Shown piece by piece: positions 8,050 through 17,235 of a stretch of 64,000 bases of DNA. The stretch comes from Saccharicrinis sp963667815 (lineage in GTDB: Bacteria; Bacteroidota; Bacteroidia; Bacteroidales; Marinilabiliaceae): assembly GCA_963667815.1 (NCBI GenBank), contig OY764021.1; one strand, given 5' to 3'. The notes under the pieces are model-generated. The model did not search any database, was not told where the DNA came from, and saw nothing but the letters and a program-made list of their open reading frames with translations. The translations under genes were made by a program, and so were the position numbers. The first letter of the stretch is position 1, and every line of letters begins with the position of its first letter.

Positions 8050-8973
8050 TTATTTAATCGGATAACTTAAAACAACTTTAACAGGGAAATGATCTGAAGG
8101 TAGTCGGGCTTCATATTGAGTCAACGATACTTCTTTAGGAAAATTACCATCTTGTTTAGGTTTACTATTTGCTATTTTACTTCTGTAAGTATCTGTTAAA
8201 ATACCATAGCGTTCAACCTTAAATTCAGAACTAACAAACACATGATCAATTCGGCTATCTGTTTTTAAATTGGTTTTAAAACCGCTAAAGGTTCCATTTA
8301 ATGCGTAACATACATCAGCCGCTTTATATGAATCTTTTAACAATGATGAACCTTCAAGTATGGCATAATTCGGACTATTTTGATCCACATTAAAATCCCC
8401 GGTTAAAACAACAGGCTTGTCTTCACACATTTCTGTAATCTTGTTTAAAACCAGCTTTGCACTATTCTTGCGCGCCTCCACTCCTACATGATCCATATGC
8501 AGGTTGAAGCAAAAAAATTCAAAACCAGTTTCTTTATCGGTAAAATAGGCCCATGTACAAATTCTTGGCAAGGCAGCATCCCAGCCTTTATTAGGTTTAT
8601 CTGTAACAGCAGATAGCCAGAAATGACCTGATTGTGAAACTTTAAATTTTTCTTTTTGGTAAAATATCGGGGCATATTCTCCTGCAGTTTTACCATCGTC
8701 GCGCCCCACTCCTATATAATTATATCCGGGTAGTTCTGCCAGCATATCCTGTAATTGATCATGCAATACTTCTTGCGCTCCAAACACCTCAAAATTATTA
8801 AAGCGAATTAAATTACAAACCACCGGACACCTTTGATTCCAGCCATTACCATCAATAGAATCGCCTGAGTTTTGGTAACGAACATTAAATGATGCAACGG
8901 TTAATTGCTCTACTTGTTTGGTACAATTTGTAAACAATACAACTATCAGGACAATAATAAAACTGTGTTTCAT
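8050..8973 (-). CDS. Endonuclease/exonuclease/phosphatase-family lipoprotein
   Basis: The start at 8973 gives MKHSFIIVLIVVLFTNC, a lipoprotein signal with Cys 17. The upstream in-frame Met at 9009 would bury it. Family motifs in order: ASFNVRYQN (metal Asn), FGAQE (metal Glu), FNLHMDH (His/Asp), TGDFNVD (catalytic Asp/Asn), DSRIDHVFVS and LPSDHFPV (C-terminal Asp-His pair). All key residues are present, so it should be an active metal-dependent phosphoesterase. Related secreted enzymes act on sugar phosphates, inositol phosphates or sphingomyelin. The PI-PLC neighbour suggests a shared phospholipid or inositol-phosphate pathway, which is inference. Confidence 0.85.
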   Translation of the reverse strand: MKHSFIIVLIVVLFTNCTKQVEQLTVASFNVRYQNSGDSIDGNGWNQRCPVVCNLIRFNNFEVFGAQEVLHDQLQDMLAELPGYNYIGVGRDDGKTAGEYAPIFYQKEKFKVSQSGHFWLSAVTDKPNKGWDAALPRICTWAYFTDKETGFEFFCFNLHMDHVGVEARKNSAKLVLNKITEMCEDKPVVLTGDFNVDQNSPNYAILEGSSLLKDSYKAADVCYALNGTFSGFKTNLKTDSRIDHVFVSSEFKVERYGILTDTYRSKIANSKPKQDGNFPKEVSLTQYEARLPSDHFPVKVVLSYPIK

Positions 8974-9126
8974 ATATTTAATTTTACTTTTAAATCTCAA
9001 AAGTAACATGTTTATAAAAAAAACGCGTACTCCCCCCCTTTAATCTAGTTGATTCTATAATTCTTAATATTCGCTTTATCTGATATAACTTTATACCACA
9101 TGGTATATAATAGAGTACTAAAATCG

Positions 9127-9462
9127 TTATTTTTTTATAAACTTTTTAGATATAGTTTTACCATATGGTGTTGTAATATTAACTACATATACTCCGCTAT
9201 TCAATGATGATGCATCGATTTCTATCTCATTATTCACTATATCCATTCGTTTAATATATATCTTTTGTCCATAAATATTAAAGATGTTAATACATGAAAT
9301 TCCGTTGGAGCTTGAAATCGTTAAAACATCATTTACAGGATTGGGATAATCTCCTGGTAGAACTGGATTATAAATTATACTTCTTTCATTAAAAAAATGA
9401 CATCCAACTATAATACTATTAATTACTATACAAACTATTACCTTTAAGATAATGCACCTCAT
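9127..9462 (-). CDS. Short lipoprotein consisting almost only of a T9SS type A sorting tail
   Basis: The start at 9462 gives MRCIILKVIVCIVINSIIVGC, a lipoprotein-like signal (Met at 9483 is the alternative). Only about 20 residues separate the lipobox Cys from YPNPVNDVLTI, the first strand of a Por-secretion-type C-terminal domain. That domain continues with INIFNIYGQKIY and LNSGVYVVNI and ends in KKFIKK. A sorting tail with essentially no cargo, preceded by a lipobox, is unusual. It could be a remnant of a longer enzyme or a small surface-anchored peptide. It lies between two operons with long AT-rich flanks. Confidence 0.65.
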   Translation of the reverse strand: MRCIILKVIVCIVINSIIVGCHFFNERSIIYNPVLPGDYPNPVNDVLTISSSNGISCINIFNIYGQKIYIKRMDIVNNEIEIDASSLNSGVYVVNITTPYGKTISKKFIKK

Positions 9463-9992
9463 CTGTTTAAAATTTACTTCCATTTTTCAAGAAATTATAA
9501 TCTTTATGCTACCTAAAATTTAAAGATTAAAATTTACATGCTCTTTACATTTGTATTTCCTATACAATATTCACTCAAAAAGATTCACCTATTTTAATAT
9601 AAACCAACCCTTTATCATACAATACAACCAAACACTTAATATTACTCATAAAAAATATATATTTTTTTTATGAGACGCTAATTTAATTCCAAAAAACACT
9701 CACAATCAAACACATAAATAAAAGAAATCATATTTAAATTACACTTTCTATAAATATTTAAGATGATCCAATACGATGTAATAGTTATGCTATTGTTATC
9801 ATCTTGTTTTAGATGATAAGTATAATGCTTTGAACTTATTAACCGATAATTATTAATCCCTTTTCTACATATTTATATTATAAACTCATGATAGGCTAAT
9901 TTTTTTTGATTTTAAAAAATTCATTCTACCCATTTCTGATTTACTTTTTTCTACTTCTTTGTTAAAATCCCTCAAAAATACTATATATTAAT
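9463..9992. other. Gene-free AT-rich stretch with a small hairpin
   Basis: About 530 bases with no supported gene. A perfect 9-bp stem with a 6-nt loop, TTATCATCT-TGTTTT-AGATGATAA (9796-9819), has no T-run on either side and is not a standard terminator. The promoter of the 9127-9462 gene should be here. Confidence 0.5.
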
Positions 9993-10248
9993 GATTTATA
10001 CACCTTCCCGCAACTTTGCGGGAACATTTCCTAAACTCTGGAAAATGCCCTGCAGTTTCGCGACAAGCTTTCCAGAGTCTGGAAAACGTCTCGCGGCTAC
10101 GCGGCAAACTTTCCAGAGTGTGGAAAATGTCTCGCGGCTAGGCGACAAGCTTTCCAGAGCGTGGAAAGGTCGCCGCATTTGAGCGAGAAGGTTTCCAGAA
10201 AATTTGTTATGGCCGTGCAAGTTTGCAACAGGGTTTCCAGAATATCTA
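9993..10248. repeat. 256-bp GC-rich repeat, copy B, with about 41-nt internal units
   Basis: Same length and orientation as 6599-6854, with nine differences. It lies 13 nt beyond the stop codon of SusD1, so again it forms the 3' end of a minus-strand transcript. Two of the differences turn a weak pairing into a perfect stem (CCCGC-AACTTT-GCGGG at its left end). Others, such as TCGC...GCGA in one unit, keep a stem while changing its sequence. This pattern fits selection on RNA or DNA secondary structure. Confidence 0.9.
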
Positions 10249-10261
10249 TATCTTAACGATT

Positions 10262-11767
10262 TTAATAACCAGGGTTTTGTACCATATTAGGATTTAGTCT
10301 GATTTCTCTTTGAGGTATCGGGAAAATTAATCTATTCTCTGTGAGATGATAAGATGCACTAACAGGCTCTACTGCTCCTGGATAATAATAAGCCTCCGGG
10401 TTTGCTTTAATTTTAACTCCTTGATTATTTAATACTTCAATGGCTTTTCCACTTCTTACTAAATCTAACCAACGCTTATTTTCAAAAGCTAATTCTATTT
10501 GTCTTTCTTTAAATATGGCATCTCTTAACTGATCCTGATCCGTAATCTGAAGCGCTTCAAGTCCGGTTCTGTCATGGGCATGAACCTGATTTAAATAATA
10601 TAAGGCTTCTGTAGATCTTCCTCCTTGTTCATTAATAGCTTCTGCTAAAAATAAAAGTACTTCTGCATACCTATATACAGGAAAGTCATCATTGGTATTA
10701 GGAGCTACATATGAACCATGACAATATTTTTTAATATAGGGTCTGTTTACATATCCTCCACCTGTATAAAAACCAATGGAAGCTTGTAAACGCTTATCAC
10801 CATTTTCATAGGATTGAATCAAATCCGGAGTAGGAGTATTCCACCCCCCATAATTATTTGAAGCACCCAATGGAAAACCGGAAATAACCCCAAGATTATA
10901 CAGTATAGGTAAAAAATTATAGGCAAAACTACTGGCCACTTCAGCTGAAGGATCATCATTGTATTGTACTTCAAAAATAGATTCTGCATTATTTTTATTA
11001 TCAGGATCGAAGATTGCCGCATAATTAAACAGCAAGTTATATCCTTTTACATTTAACAATGCTTCTTCAGCTTTTTCCCATTGTTTAAGTACAATATAAA
11101 CATTACCTAAAAGTGTATAAGCAGCTCCTTTAGCGACATATCCTCTAGTATTTACTGAGGGAGGCGAAAGTAAGCTTGCCGCATTTTGAGCATCAATGAT
11201 AATTTGGTCATAAACCTCAGATTTGGGAGTTCTTGCCAAATAAGCTTCTTCATAACTTGTTGCCGAGACTGTGACCAATGGTACATCTCCAAAATATTGA
11301 ACCAAATCAAAATAGGCAAAAGCTCTTAAAAATAACGCCTGACCTTTATACCAATCCTTTAGAGTTTGATTAATCTCTGCATGATCAATTCTACTGAGAA
11401 TTTGATTTGCCCGTTCTATAATGATATAATCATTATTATACTTATTGGCAATTGCCGTTCCATTGGAATCATCTACCAATAAATCATAGTATTCTTTATC
11501 AATATATCCTCTATTTGAAGCATTGTAACTAAATGTGGTATTATCGGATCGCATTTCACCCATTATCCAGGCACCATTATCCGCCATTCCAGAACCATAT
11601 AAACTTCGTAATGGAACATAAAGTCCAATATTTGCCTGCTGAAAATCTTGTTCAGTTATATAAAAATCCTCAGCTAACACTACTGTCTGTGGACTTAAAT
11701 CTAAGGGTTCATCTGAGCATGAGTGAAATACCAGACTAATAAATAAGATGTAGATATATTTTTTCAT
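10262..11767 (-). CDS. SusD/RagB-family glycan-binding lipoprotein (SusD1)
   Basis: A 501-residue lipoprotein (MKKYIYILFISLVFHSC). Typical SusD blocks: YNNDYIIIERANQILSRI, GQALFLRAFAYFDLVQYFGDVPLV (TPR-like helices), YRYAEVLLFLAEA near residue 370, and the C-terminal IFKERQIELAFENKRWLDLVRSGKA and RLIFPIPQREI. It caps the SusC channel and binds oligosaccharides at the surface. It follows SusC1 by 20 nt in the same operon. It is close in sequence to SusD3 at 39963 (the same FENKRWLDLVR and FLRAFAYFDLVQYFGDVPLV), suggesting duplication. Confidence 0.95.
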   Translation of the reverse strand: MKKYIYILFISLVFHSCSDEPLDLSPQTVVLAEDFYITEQDFQQANIGLYVPLRSLYGSGMADNGAWIMGEMRSDNTTFSYNASNRGYIDKEYYDLLVDDSNGTAIANKYNNDYIIIERANQILSRIDHAEINQTLKDWYKGQALFLRAFAYFDLVQYFGDVPLVTVSATSYEEAYLARTPKSEVYDQIIIDAQNAASLLSPPSVNTRGYVAKGAAYTLLGNVYIVLKQWEKAEEALLNVKGYNLLFNYAAIFDPDNKNNAESIFEVQYNDDPSAEVASSFAYNFLPILYNLGVISGFPLGASNNYGGWNTPTPDLIQSYENGDKRLQASIGFYTGGGYVNRPYIKKYCHGSYVAPNTNDDFPVYRYAEVLLFLAEAINEQGGRSTEALYYLNQVHAHDRTGLEALQITDQDQLRDAIFKERQIELAFENKRWLDLVRSGKAIEVLNNQGVKIKANPEAYYYPGAVEPVSASYHLTENRLIFPIPQREIRLNPNMVQNPGY

Positions 11768-11787
11768 AGATCACCAATTGAATAAGA

Positions 11788-14700
11788 TTACAAACCAATA
11801 TTAATCCCTAATGAAAATGTCCGAGGCACCGGATATGTAGTATAATCATTACCTGAGAATAACCCTCCTGCCGAAGAAACTTCTGGGTTCATTCCCGGAT
11901 ATTTTGAAAATGTATATACTTGCTGCAAACTTGCATACACTCTAACCATCAAATCTTTCAATTTATTTTTCAGAGGTAGTTTATATCCTAGCGTAATATT
12001 TTTTATGGTTAGATAACTGGCATCGTATAGAAATTTGGAGCTGATCCAATCTCGTTCATAACTGGTTGTTCCAATAATATCTTTTCCATAAATTCCATCT
12101 CCCGGATTCAATTCTGATCGCCATCTTCTGGCAAGTGCCTTATATACATTAAAAGATCCATCCAAATTTGAGGTAAAACGCTCCATCACATTGAATATTT
12201 TGTGCCCATAAGCTCCAGACATATCAATAGATAAATCCCAATTTTTATATGAAAACTTATTGGTAATACCATAAATTCCCTTTGGCGCAGAATTCCCTAA
12301 TACTGTTTTATCTCTTTCGTCATTGGTAATAACACCATCTTTATTAACATCTTTAAATTTTACGGTTCCAACCTGAGCTCCTGTATACTTTGGAGATGTA
12401 TCAAAATCTGATTGATTCATATAAATACCATCCCAATCTAATCCATATAACTGCCCTAAAGGTTTTCCTACACGCGTAATTGTATTGTCTCCATAAATCG
12501 CAGCATTAGATGTTCCTAATTCCAGTGCTTTGTTTCTGTTAAATGAAATATTAAAATCGGTAGTCCATTTTAAATTTCCAACAAGATTTTTCGTATTTAA
12601 GATAAACTCATTTCCCCAGAAAGCTATTTTACCAATATTGGTTGCGTAATTATAATAACCGGTAGAAATAGGAATTTCAATGGAATAAAGCAAATCTTCT
12701 GTAGTACGTTGGAAATAATCATAACTTAGGTTTATTCTGTTTTTTAAAAAACCAATATCCAATCCAAGATTCATCTCTTTAGTATTTTCCCAACCTAAAT
12801 AAGCATTATCTAAACCAGCAATACTTCTTCCACTGTAATACACATCATCTACAGGATTATTAGTAATTACAGCATAAGCATATTGTGGATAGTTACCTAT
12901 ATTATTATTTCCGGTAATACCATAACTTGCTCTAAACTTTAAAAAGGAAATCTGTTTTATTGATTTCATGAAGTTTTCTTCTGATGTAACCCATCCTAAT
13001 GAAACAGAAGGAAAACTACCCCAGCGATTTTTTGAACCAAATTTTGAAGATCCATCATTACGAAAAGCTGCTGAAACAAGATATTTAACTTTATAATTAT
13101 AGTTCACTCTTCCAAAAACCGACAATAGTGCCCACTCCTGAATATCAGTTCCTCCGGTGATCGTTCGGGCAGCATTTAAAGTATACACTTTATTATCCGG
13201 GGCATCTGAACCTGTTAAATTTCCAGACTCAGCATGCGCTTTTTGACTGGTATAGCCTGCTAACAATTCAATATTATGATCTCCCAATGACTTTGTATAT
13301 TTTGCAATATTCTCCCACATCCAGGAATAGCTAAACGCATTAGTATGTGTTCCATATATACGCGAAGCATCATTTTCATTGCCGGGATCAAACAGGCTTC
13401 CTGCTGTAGAAGGGAAAAAGAAGTTATTCATCCAATTTCCCATATCAATATTAATACTTGTTTTAAGTTTTAGATCTTTTATGGGCTCTAACTCAAGATA
13501 ACCATTTGCAATTAAACCAGCATTGTTGGTCTTGTTTTTTACTATTCGGATTTGATTATACCAATTGGGACTTGGAGCTGTTCCATAATCTGGTCCTCCA
13601 TACTCTATGGCATTAACAGGAATCGTTCCATCTTCGTTTTTATATGGAGCGAGTGGCGAGGTTAATAATGCCGATTGTATTATATTGGGACCATCATACC
13701 AAATTCCATCACTTTGTGGTTGGTTGCTTGATGTAAATGTTGGTGCCAGATTAATGCCTACCTTAACTTTGGGTACGATTTGATAGGTTGTATTTATTCG
13801 CAATGAATATCTTTCAAATTTAGAATTAAGTAATAAGCCATCTTGCTTAAAATATCCTCCAACTAAATAAAGACCAAGCCTATCCTTATTTTTGCTAAAT
13901 GAAAGAGAATAGTTTTGAATTGGAGCATTTCGGGTAATTACCTTATACCAGTTTGTACCTTTTCCATATTGTTCCGGATTTTGAAACATTTCTGGTATTG
14001 ATTGTCCATTATCCTCGTAAATTTCCTTTTTAAACTGAGCAAACTCCCTCGCATTCATCATATCAGGCATACGTTCAACAGGAATTTGCTGTAAACCGGA
14101 ATACAAATTAAAATCAAATCTTGAGCTACCTGCCTTTGCTTTTTTTGTTGTAATTAAAACCACTCCATTGGCTGCTCTTGAACCATATAGCGCTGCAGAT
14201 GAAGCATCTTTCAAAATCGAAACGCTCTCAAATTCATCCGGATTCAAATTACTGATATCTCCTGCAATAGGAAATCCATCAACCACATACAAAGGAAAAT
14301 TTCCGGCTGAAATGGAAGCCTGTCCTCTGATTCGCACTGACATTCCCTGCCCGGGTGCTCCTGTTGTTTGATTAATTTGTACACCTGCAAATTTGCCCTG
14401 AATTTTTTGATTCATCTGTGCCACCGGCAAATTTTCATATCCATTGGTACTTAATGTTTGTACTGCACCAGTTACACTCCTTTTAGATTGAATACCATAA
14501 CCAATAACTACAAATTCCTCCAACAATATTCCGGAAGGATACAAACTAATATTTAAAGGTTTAACATCATCAATCAACAAGTCTGTTTGGGAGTACCCTA
14601 AATATGAAATAAGTACATTAACTGGTAGTGTATCAGTTTTAAAGCTAAAATTACCATCAATATCTGTTATTGTTTGAATTGATGAATTTTTTATAATGAT

Positions 14701-15141
14701 ATGGACTCCTGTCAATGCTATATTATTCTCATCGGTAATATTTCCTATAATAAAATACTCTTTCTTTTGGTTCGTACTAAGAACTTCATCTTCAGATTTT
14801 TTATTAATTACCACATGGTTACCCACAAATGAATAGGTACAGTTTAGCTTTGACAACAGGGAGTTTAATAAGTCACTTATTGGTAAATTAGTAGGTGGAT
14901 TTATAATTATTCTGCTATCATCAATTATATTTGAGTCATAATCAATAGATAATTTTGTTTGGGATTCAATTTGACCAAAAACTTCCTTTAATGATAATTG
15001 TTTTTGTTCTAAAGAAATTTTTTGAAATTGGCTAAAAGTGGAAACTGGTTTTATAAGCAGAAATATTAAACCTACAATTAAAACTATATATTGTTTATAT
15101 TTAGTAATATACATTAGCCAAAGCTTTAAACAGGATTCCAA
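11788..15141 (-). CDS. SusC/RagA TonB-dependent transporter with STN signalling domain (SusC1)
   Basis: 1117 residues if started at 15141; Met at 15114 (MYITKYKQYIV) is equally possible. After the signal comes an STN domain (about 40-115, LSLKEVFGQIESQTKLSIDYD), a carboxypeptidase-regulatory-like domain (FIIGNITDENNIALTGVHI...), the TonB/plug region (FVVIGYGIQSKRSVTGAVQTL, VRIRGQASISAGNFPLYVVDGFPI) and a 22-strand-type barrel ending LGINIGL. STN-bearing transporters pass a signal to a FecR-type anti-sigma factor, and the only complete pair in the window is at 26626-28235. The other two SusC proteins here lack STN. It is similar to SusC3 through much of the plug and barrel. Confidence 0.95.
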   Translation of the reverse strand: MESCLKLWLMYITKYKQYIVLIVGLIFLLIKPVSTFSQFQKISLEQKQLSLKEVFGQIESQTKLSIDYDSNIIDDSRIIINPPTNLPISDLLNSLLSKLNCTYSFVGNHVVINKKSEDEVLSTNQKKEYFIIGNITDENNIALTGVHIIIKNSSIQTITDIDGNFSFKTDTLPVNVLISYLGYSQTDLLIDDVKPLNISLYPSGILLEEFVVIGYGIQSKRSVTGAVQTLSTNGYENLPVAQMNQKIQGKFAGVQINQTTGAPGQGMSVRIRGQASISAGNFPLYVVDGFPIAGDISNLNPDEFESVSILKDASSAALYGSRAANGVVLITTKKAKAGSSRFDFNLYSGLQQIPVERMPDMMNAREFAQFKKEIYEDNGQSIPEMFQNPEQYGKGTNWYKVITRNAPIQNYSLSFSKNKDRLGLYLVGGYFKQDGLLLNSKFERYSLRINTTYQIVPKVKVGINLAPTFTSSNQPQSDGIWYDGPNIIQSALLTSPLAPYKNEDGTIPVNAIEYGGPDYGTAPSPNWYNQIRIVKNKTNNAGLIANGYLELEPIKDLKLKTSINIDMGNWMNNFFFPSTAGSLFDPGNENDASRIYGTHTNAFSYSWMWENIAKYTKSLGDHNIELLAGYTSQKAHAESGNLTGSDAPDNKVYTLNAARTITGGTDIQEWALLSVFGRVNYNYKVKYLVSAAFRNDGSSKFGSKNRWGSFPSVSLGWVTSEENFMKSIKQISFLKFRASYGITGNNNIGNYPQYAYAVITNNPVDDVYYSGRSIAGLDNAYLGWENTKEMNLGLDIGFLKNRINLSYDYFQRTTEDLLYSIEIPISTGYYNYATNIGKIAFWGNEFILNTKNLVGNLKWTTDFNISFNRNKALELGTSNAAIYGDNTITRVGKPLGQLYGLDWDGIYMNQSDFDTSPKYTGAQVGTVKFKDVNKDGVITNDERDKTVLGNSAPKGIYGITNKFSYKNWDLSIDMSGAYGHKIFNVMERFTSNLDGSFNVYKALARRWRSELNPGDGIYGKDIIGTTSYERDWISSKFLYDASYLTIKNITLGYKLPLKNKLKDLMVRVYASLQQVYTFSKYPGMNPEVSSAGGLFSGNDYTTYPVPRTFSLGINIGL

Positions 15142-15391
15142 CTAAAATGCATACTTATTGATTTGATTGAAAGTAATCATCAATATTAGTTCATTGTTAA
15201 AATCATCAAGTATCAATCCCCAAATTCAAAGCCTAAATTTAATAAAAACTCTAGCGAATATTTAAAAATGTGAATAAATCTTAAACAAATAATACACCAT
15301 ATTAAAAACAAGAAATAAATTGCATAAACACTTCCGTTTTACAGCATCTTTCAGCCACTTTTATTTCAAATAACTAGTTATAGAATAACAA
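15142..15391. promoter_or_regulatory. Promoter region of SusC1-SusD1 with a possible half of the shared PUL element
   Basis: About 250 bases separate the terminator hairpin of the upstream operon from SusC1, so an own promoter is expected. AACAAATAATACAC (15284-15297) matches the start of the second block and the inter-block spacer of the shared element at 45194-45207. The first block (TTATTAGTAAGT) is absent. With such AT-rich DNA this may be chance. Confidence 0.25.
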
Positions 15392-15427
15392 AATCCACAT
15401 GCATTAATTATAGTGAATGCATGTGGA
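15392..15427 (-). terminator. Hairpin terminator of the GH5-SusC2D2-GH128 operon
   Basis: A perfect 13-bp stem, ATCCACATGCATT / AATGCATGTGGAT, with a 10-nt loop. On the minus strand it is followed by TTTTGTTATT. It lies 26 nt after the stop of the 15453 gene, so the next operon (SusC1) should be transcribed separately. Confidence 0.7.
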
Positions 15428-15452
15428 TATTAATCAACGAGCTAAAAGGGAT

Positions 15453-17063
15453 TTATTTTACAATAACTTTGGTTGAGTTTACAATGTAAAAACCTTTATG
15501 TAATGGAATAAAAGTTTCTCCGGCTTTAATTGGGGCTTTATAAACCAAAGTTCCAGTAATAGAGTAAACATCAATATCTCCATCCTCGTCAGTGATAACT
15601 CTTATTCCTCCATCTGTAGCAATAACAGTAACTGGAAGTGTATATTTTTTAGAACTAAAACCAGTAGGAACATAATTTGTAAAATCATAAGTTTCAACAC
15701 TGGAAACATTTCCACTATAATCATATGCAGTAATATCAACTGTTGCAGCAAAAGAAGAAACTTCAAATTCTGGTAAAAGGGAAACTATTAATCCATCTTC
15801 CTCACTTTCTGCTAAATAAAACACCTCGTCCGCATCTGTTGCACTAACAGTTATAATGGTACTCTCTCCAACTATAGTATGAGAAACATTAGTAATTACA
15901 GGCGCTGTAACATCTGATCCATCTGCACTATTGGCAACTCCTACTGCATATTCAAGGGTTTGAGTAGCACAAGCTCCTTCTATTCCATCAATTAAACATA
16001 AACTGTAAAGTTCTGTAACATTCTCATCTGGATACATCAAAGAACCAATCGCGAAGTTCATTACATTTCCATCCCATTCATCAGTCTTTCTATTCCATCT
16101 AGTAGATTGTCCTTCATTTCCGTTAGATAGCCAATGTTGTGTTATACTGCCTTCTCCAGCATTATTTCTTAGCTGACAACCATATGCATTACTATCAAAA
16201 CTACCATTATTTAAATCTGTTTTAGCGTATACAATACCATTAACATCAACAACTCTTGTTGTTAAAGTATAACCAGTTACTGGTGATGATCCATTGGCAT
16301 ATTCTCCTTCTGCATTATAAACCTGAGCATTATCTATCTTCATTGAACCAACAGTTGTTCCAAAACTATAGGTTGCTTCTGCACTCTTATTACCAGAAAA
16401 ATCAACTGCATAAGCCGTTAAAGAAGTAACTCCGGCTAATGAGCTCAAACTATATCGATTCTCAAATGTAACTCTGATTTCACCAGTATTATCAACAAAA
16501 TAGAAAAAGCAGTTGCTTTCATCACAATCAAATACTAAATCACTTCCATCAACATACACCTCATAAAGAGTAGGAGCTTCTGTATCCATAGGATCTTCTG
16601 GTTGAATCTGACCTATTGCATAATCAAACGGAACAGTAAAATACATATCCCAAGGCCAGTCTCCTGGTAAAACATGCATCAAAAACAGACTAACCATACC
16701 ATCCGAATTCTGATCATCGTATGCAAATCCATCGTTGGTCCAACGATTTGTTACATAACTGTCCATATGATCCAGCCAATATTGTCCCACTGAAGCATCT
16801 TCTTTTACTTCTCTTATCTGAGAACCAAAAGTTTCAGATAAAGTTGCCATTGAAGTTGTGGTCTTGGCATAAATTTTTCCATCAATATCAATAATTCTAT
16901 AAGTAACCGTTTCTCCTGAAGCTCCATTAGATGGATCTCCACCGGTTTCCTCCGCCCCGGCATATAGATCTACATCACTTTGAACCATTATACCAATGCT
17001 TTGTGCATTCATATTTAGACTAAGCAATACAATTGCCAATAGGGTAAAGATTATTTTTTTCAT
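15453..17063 (-). CDS. Secreted protein with duplicated module plus Ig-like pair and T9SS tail, function unknown
   Basis: A 536-residue protein with signal MKKIIFTLLAIVLLSLNMNAQ. Residues about 22-235 and 239-462 are two copies of the same architecture. Each has an unrecognised module (YRIIDIDGKIYAKTTT / TRVVDVNGIVYAKTDL; GQYWLDHMDSYVTNRW / TQHWLSNGNEGQSTRW) followed by an Ig-like domain (DTEAPTLYEVYV... / DVTAPVITNVSH..., each ending in D-(F/Y)-SGN). The last 75 residues are a T9SS sorting tail. It is last in the GH5-SusC2-SusD2-GH128 operon, the usual place of surface glycan-binding proteins (SusE/F-like), so a binding role is inferred. No catalytic signature is visible. Confidence 0.75.
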   Translation of the reverse strand: MKKIIFTLLAIVLLSLNMNAQSIGIMVQSDVDLYAGAEETGGDPSNGASGETVTYRIIDIDGKIYAKTTTSMATLSETFGSQIREVKEDASVGQYWLDHMDSYVTNRWTNDGFAYDDQNSDGMVSLFLMHVLPGDWPWDMYFTVPFDYAIGQIQPEDPMDTEAPTLYEVYVDGSDLVFDCDESNCFFYFVDNTGEIRVTFENRYSLSSLAGVTSLTAYAVDFSGNKSAEATYSFGTTVGSMKIDNAQVYNAEGEYANGSSPVTGYTLTTRVVDVNGIVYAKTDLNNGSFDSNAYGCQLRNNAGEGSITQHWLSNGNEGQSTRWNRKTDEWDGNVMNFAIGSLMYPDENVTELYSLCLIDGIEGACATQTLEYAVGVANSADGSDVTAPVITNVSHTIVGESTIITVSATDADEVFYLAESEEDGLIVSLLPEFEVSSFAATVDITAYDYSGNVSSVETYDFTNYVPTGFSSKKYTLPVTVIATDGGIRVITDEDGDIDVYSITGTLVYKAPIKAGETFIPLHKGFYIVNSTKVIVK

Positions 17064-17235
17064 AATAATTAAAATTTAGTTTAACAATATATTATTTGAT
17101 AATAAGTTTTGATTTGATTGTTATAAACAAGCACATTCAGCCAATAGAAGGCTCTATTTACCTTAAGATTAACCCTTGTAAATAACAGTTTATGCACTAA
17201 GCTTTATCTAAAAGATAGTTTCACAAGAATTCAGT

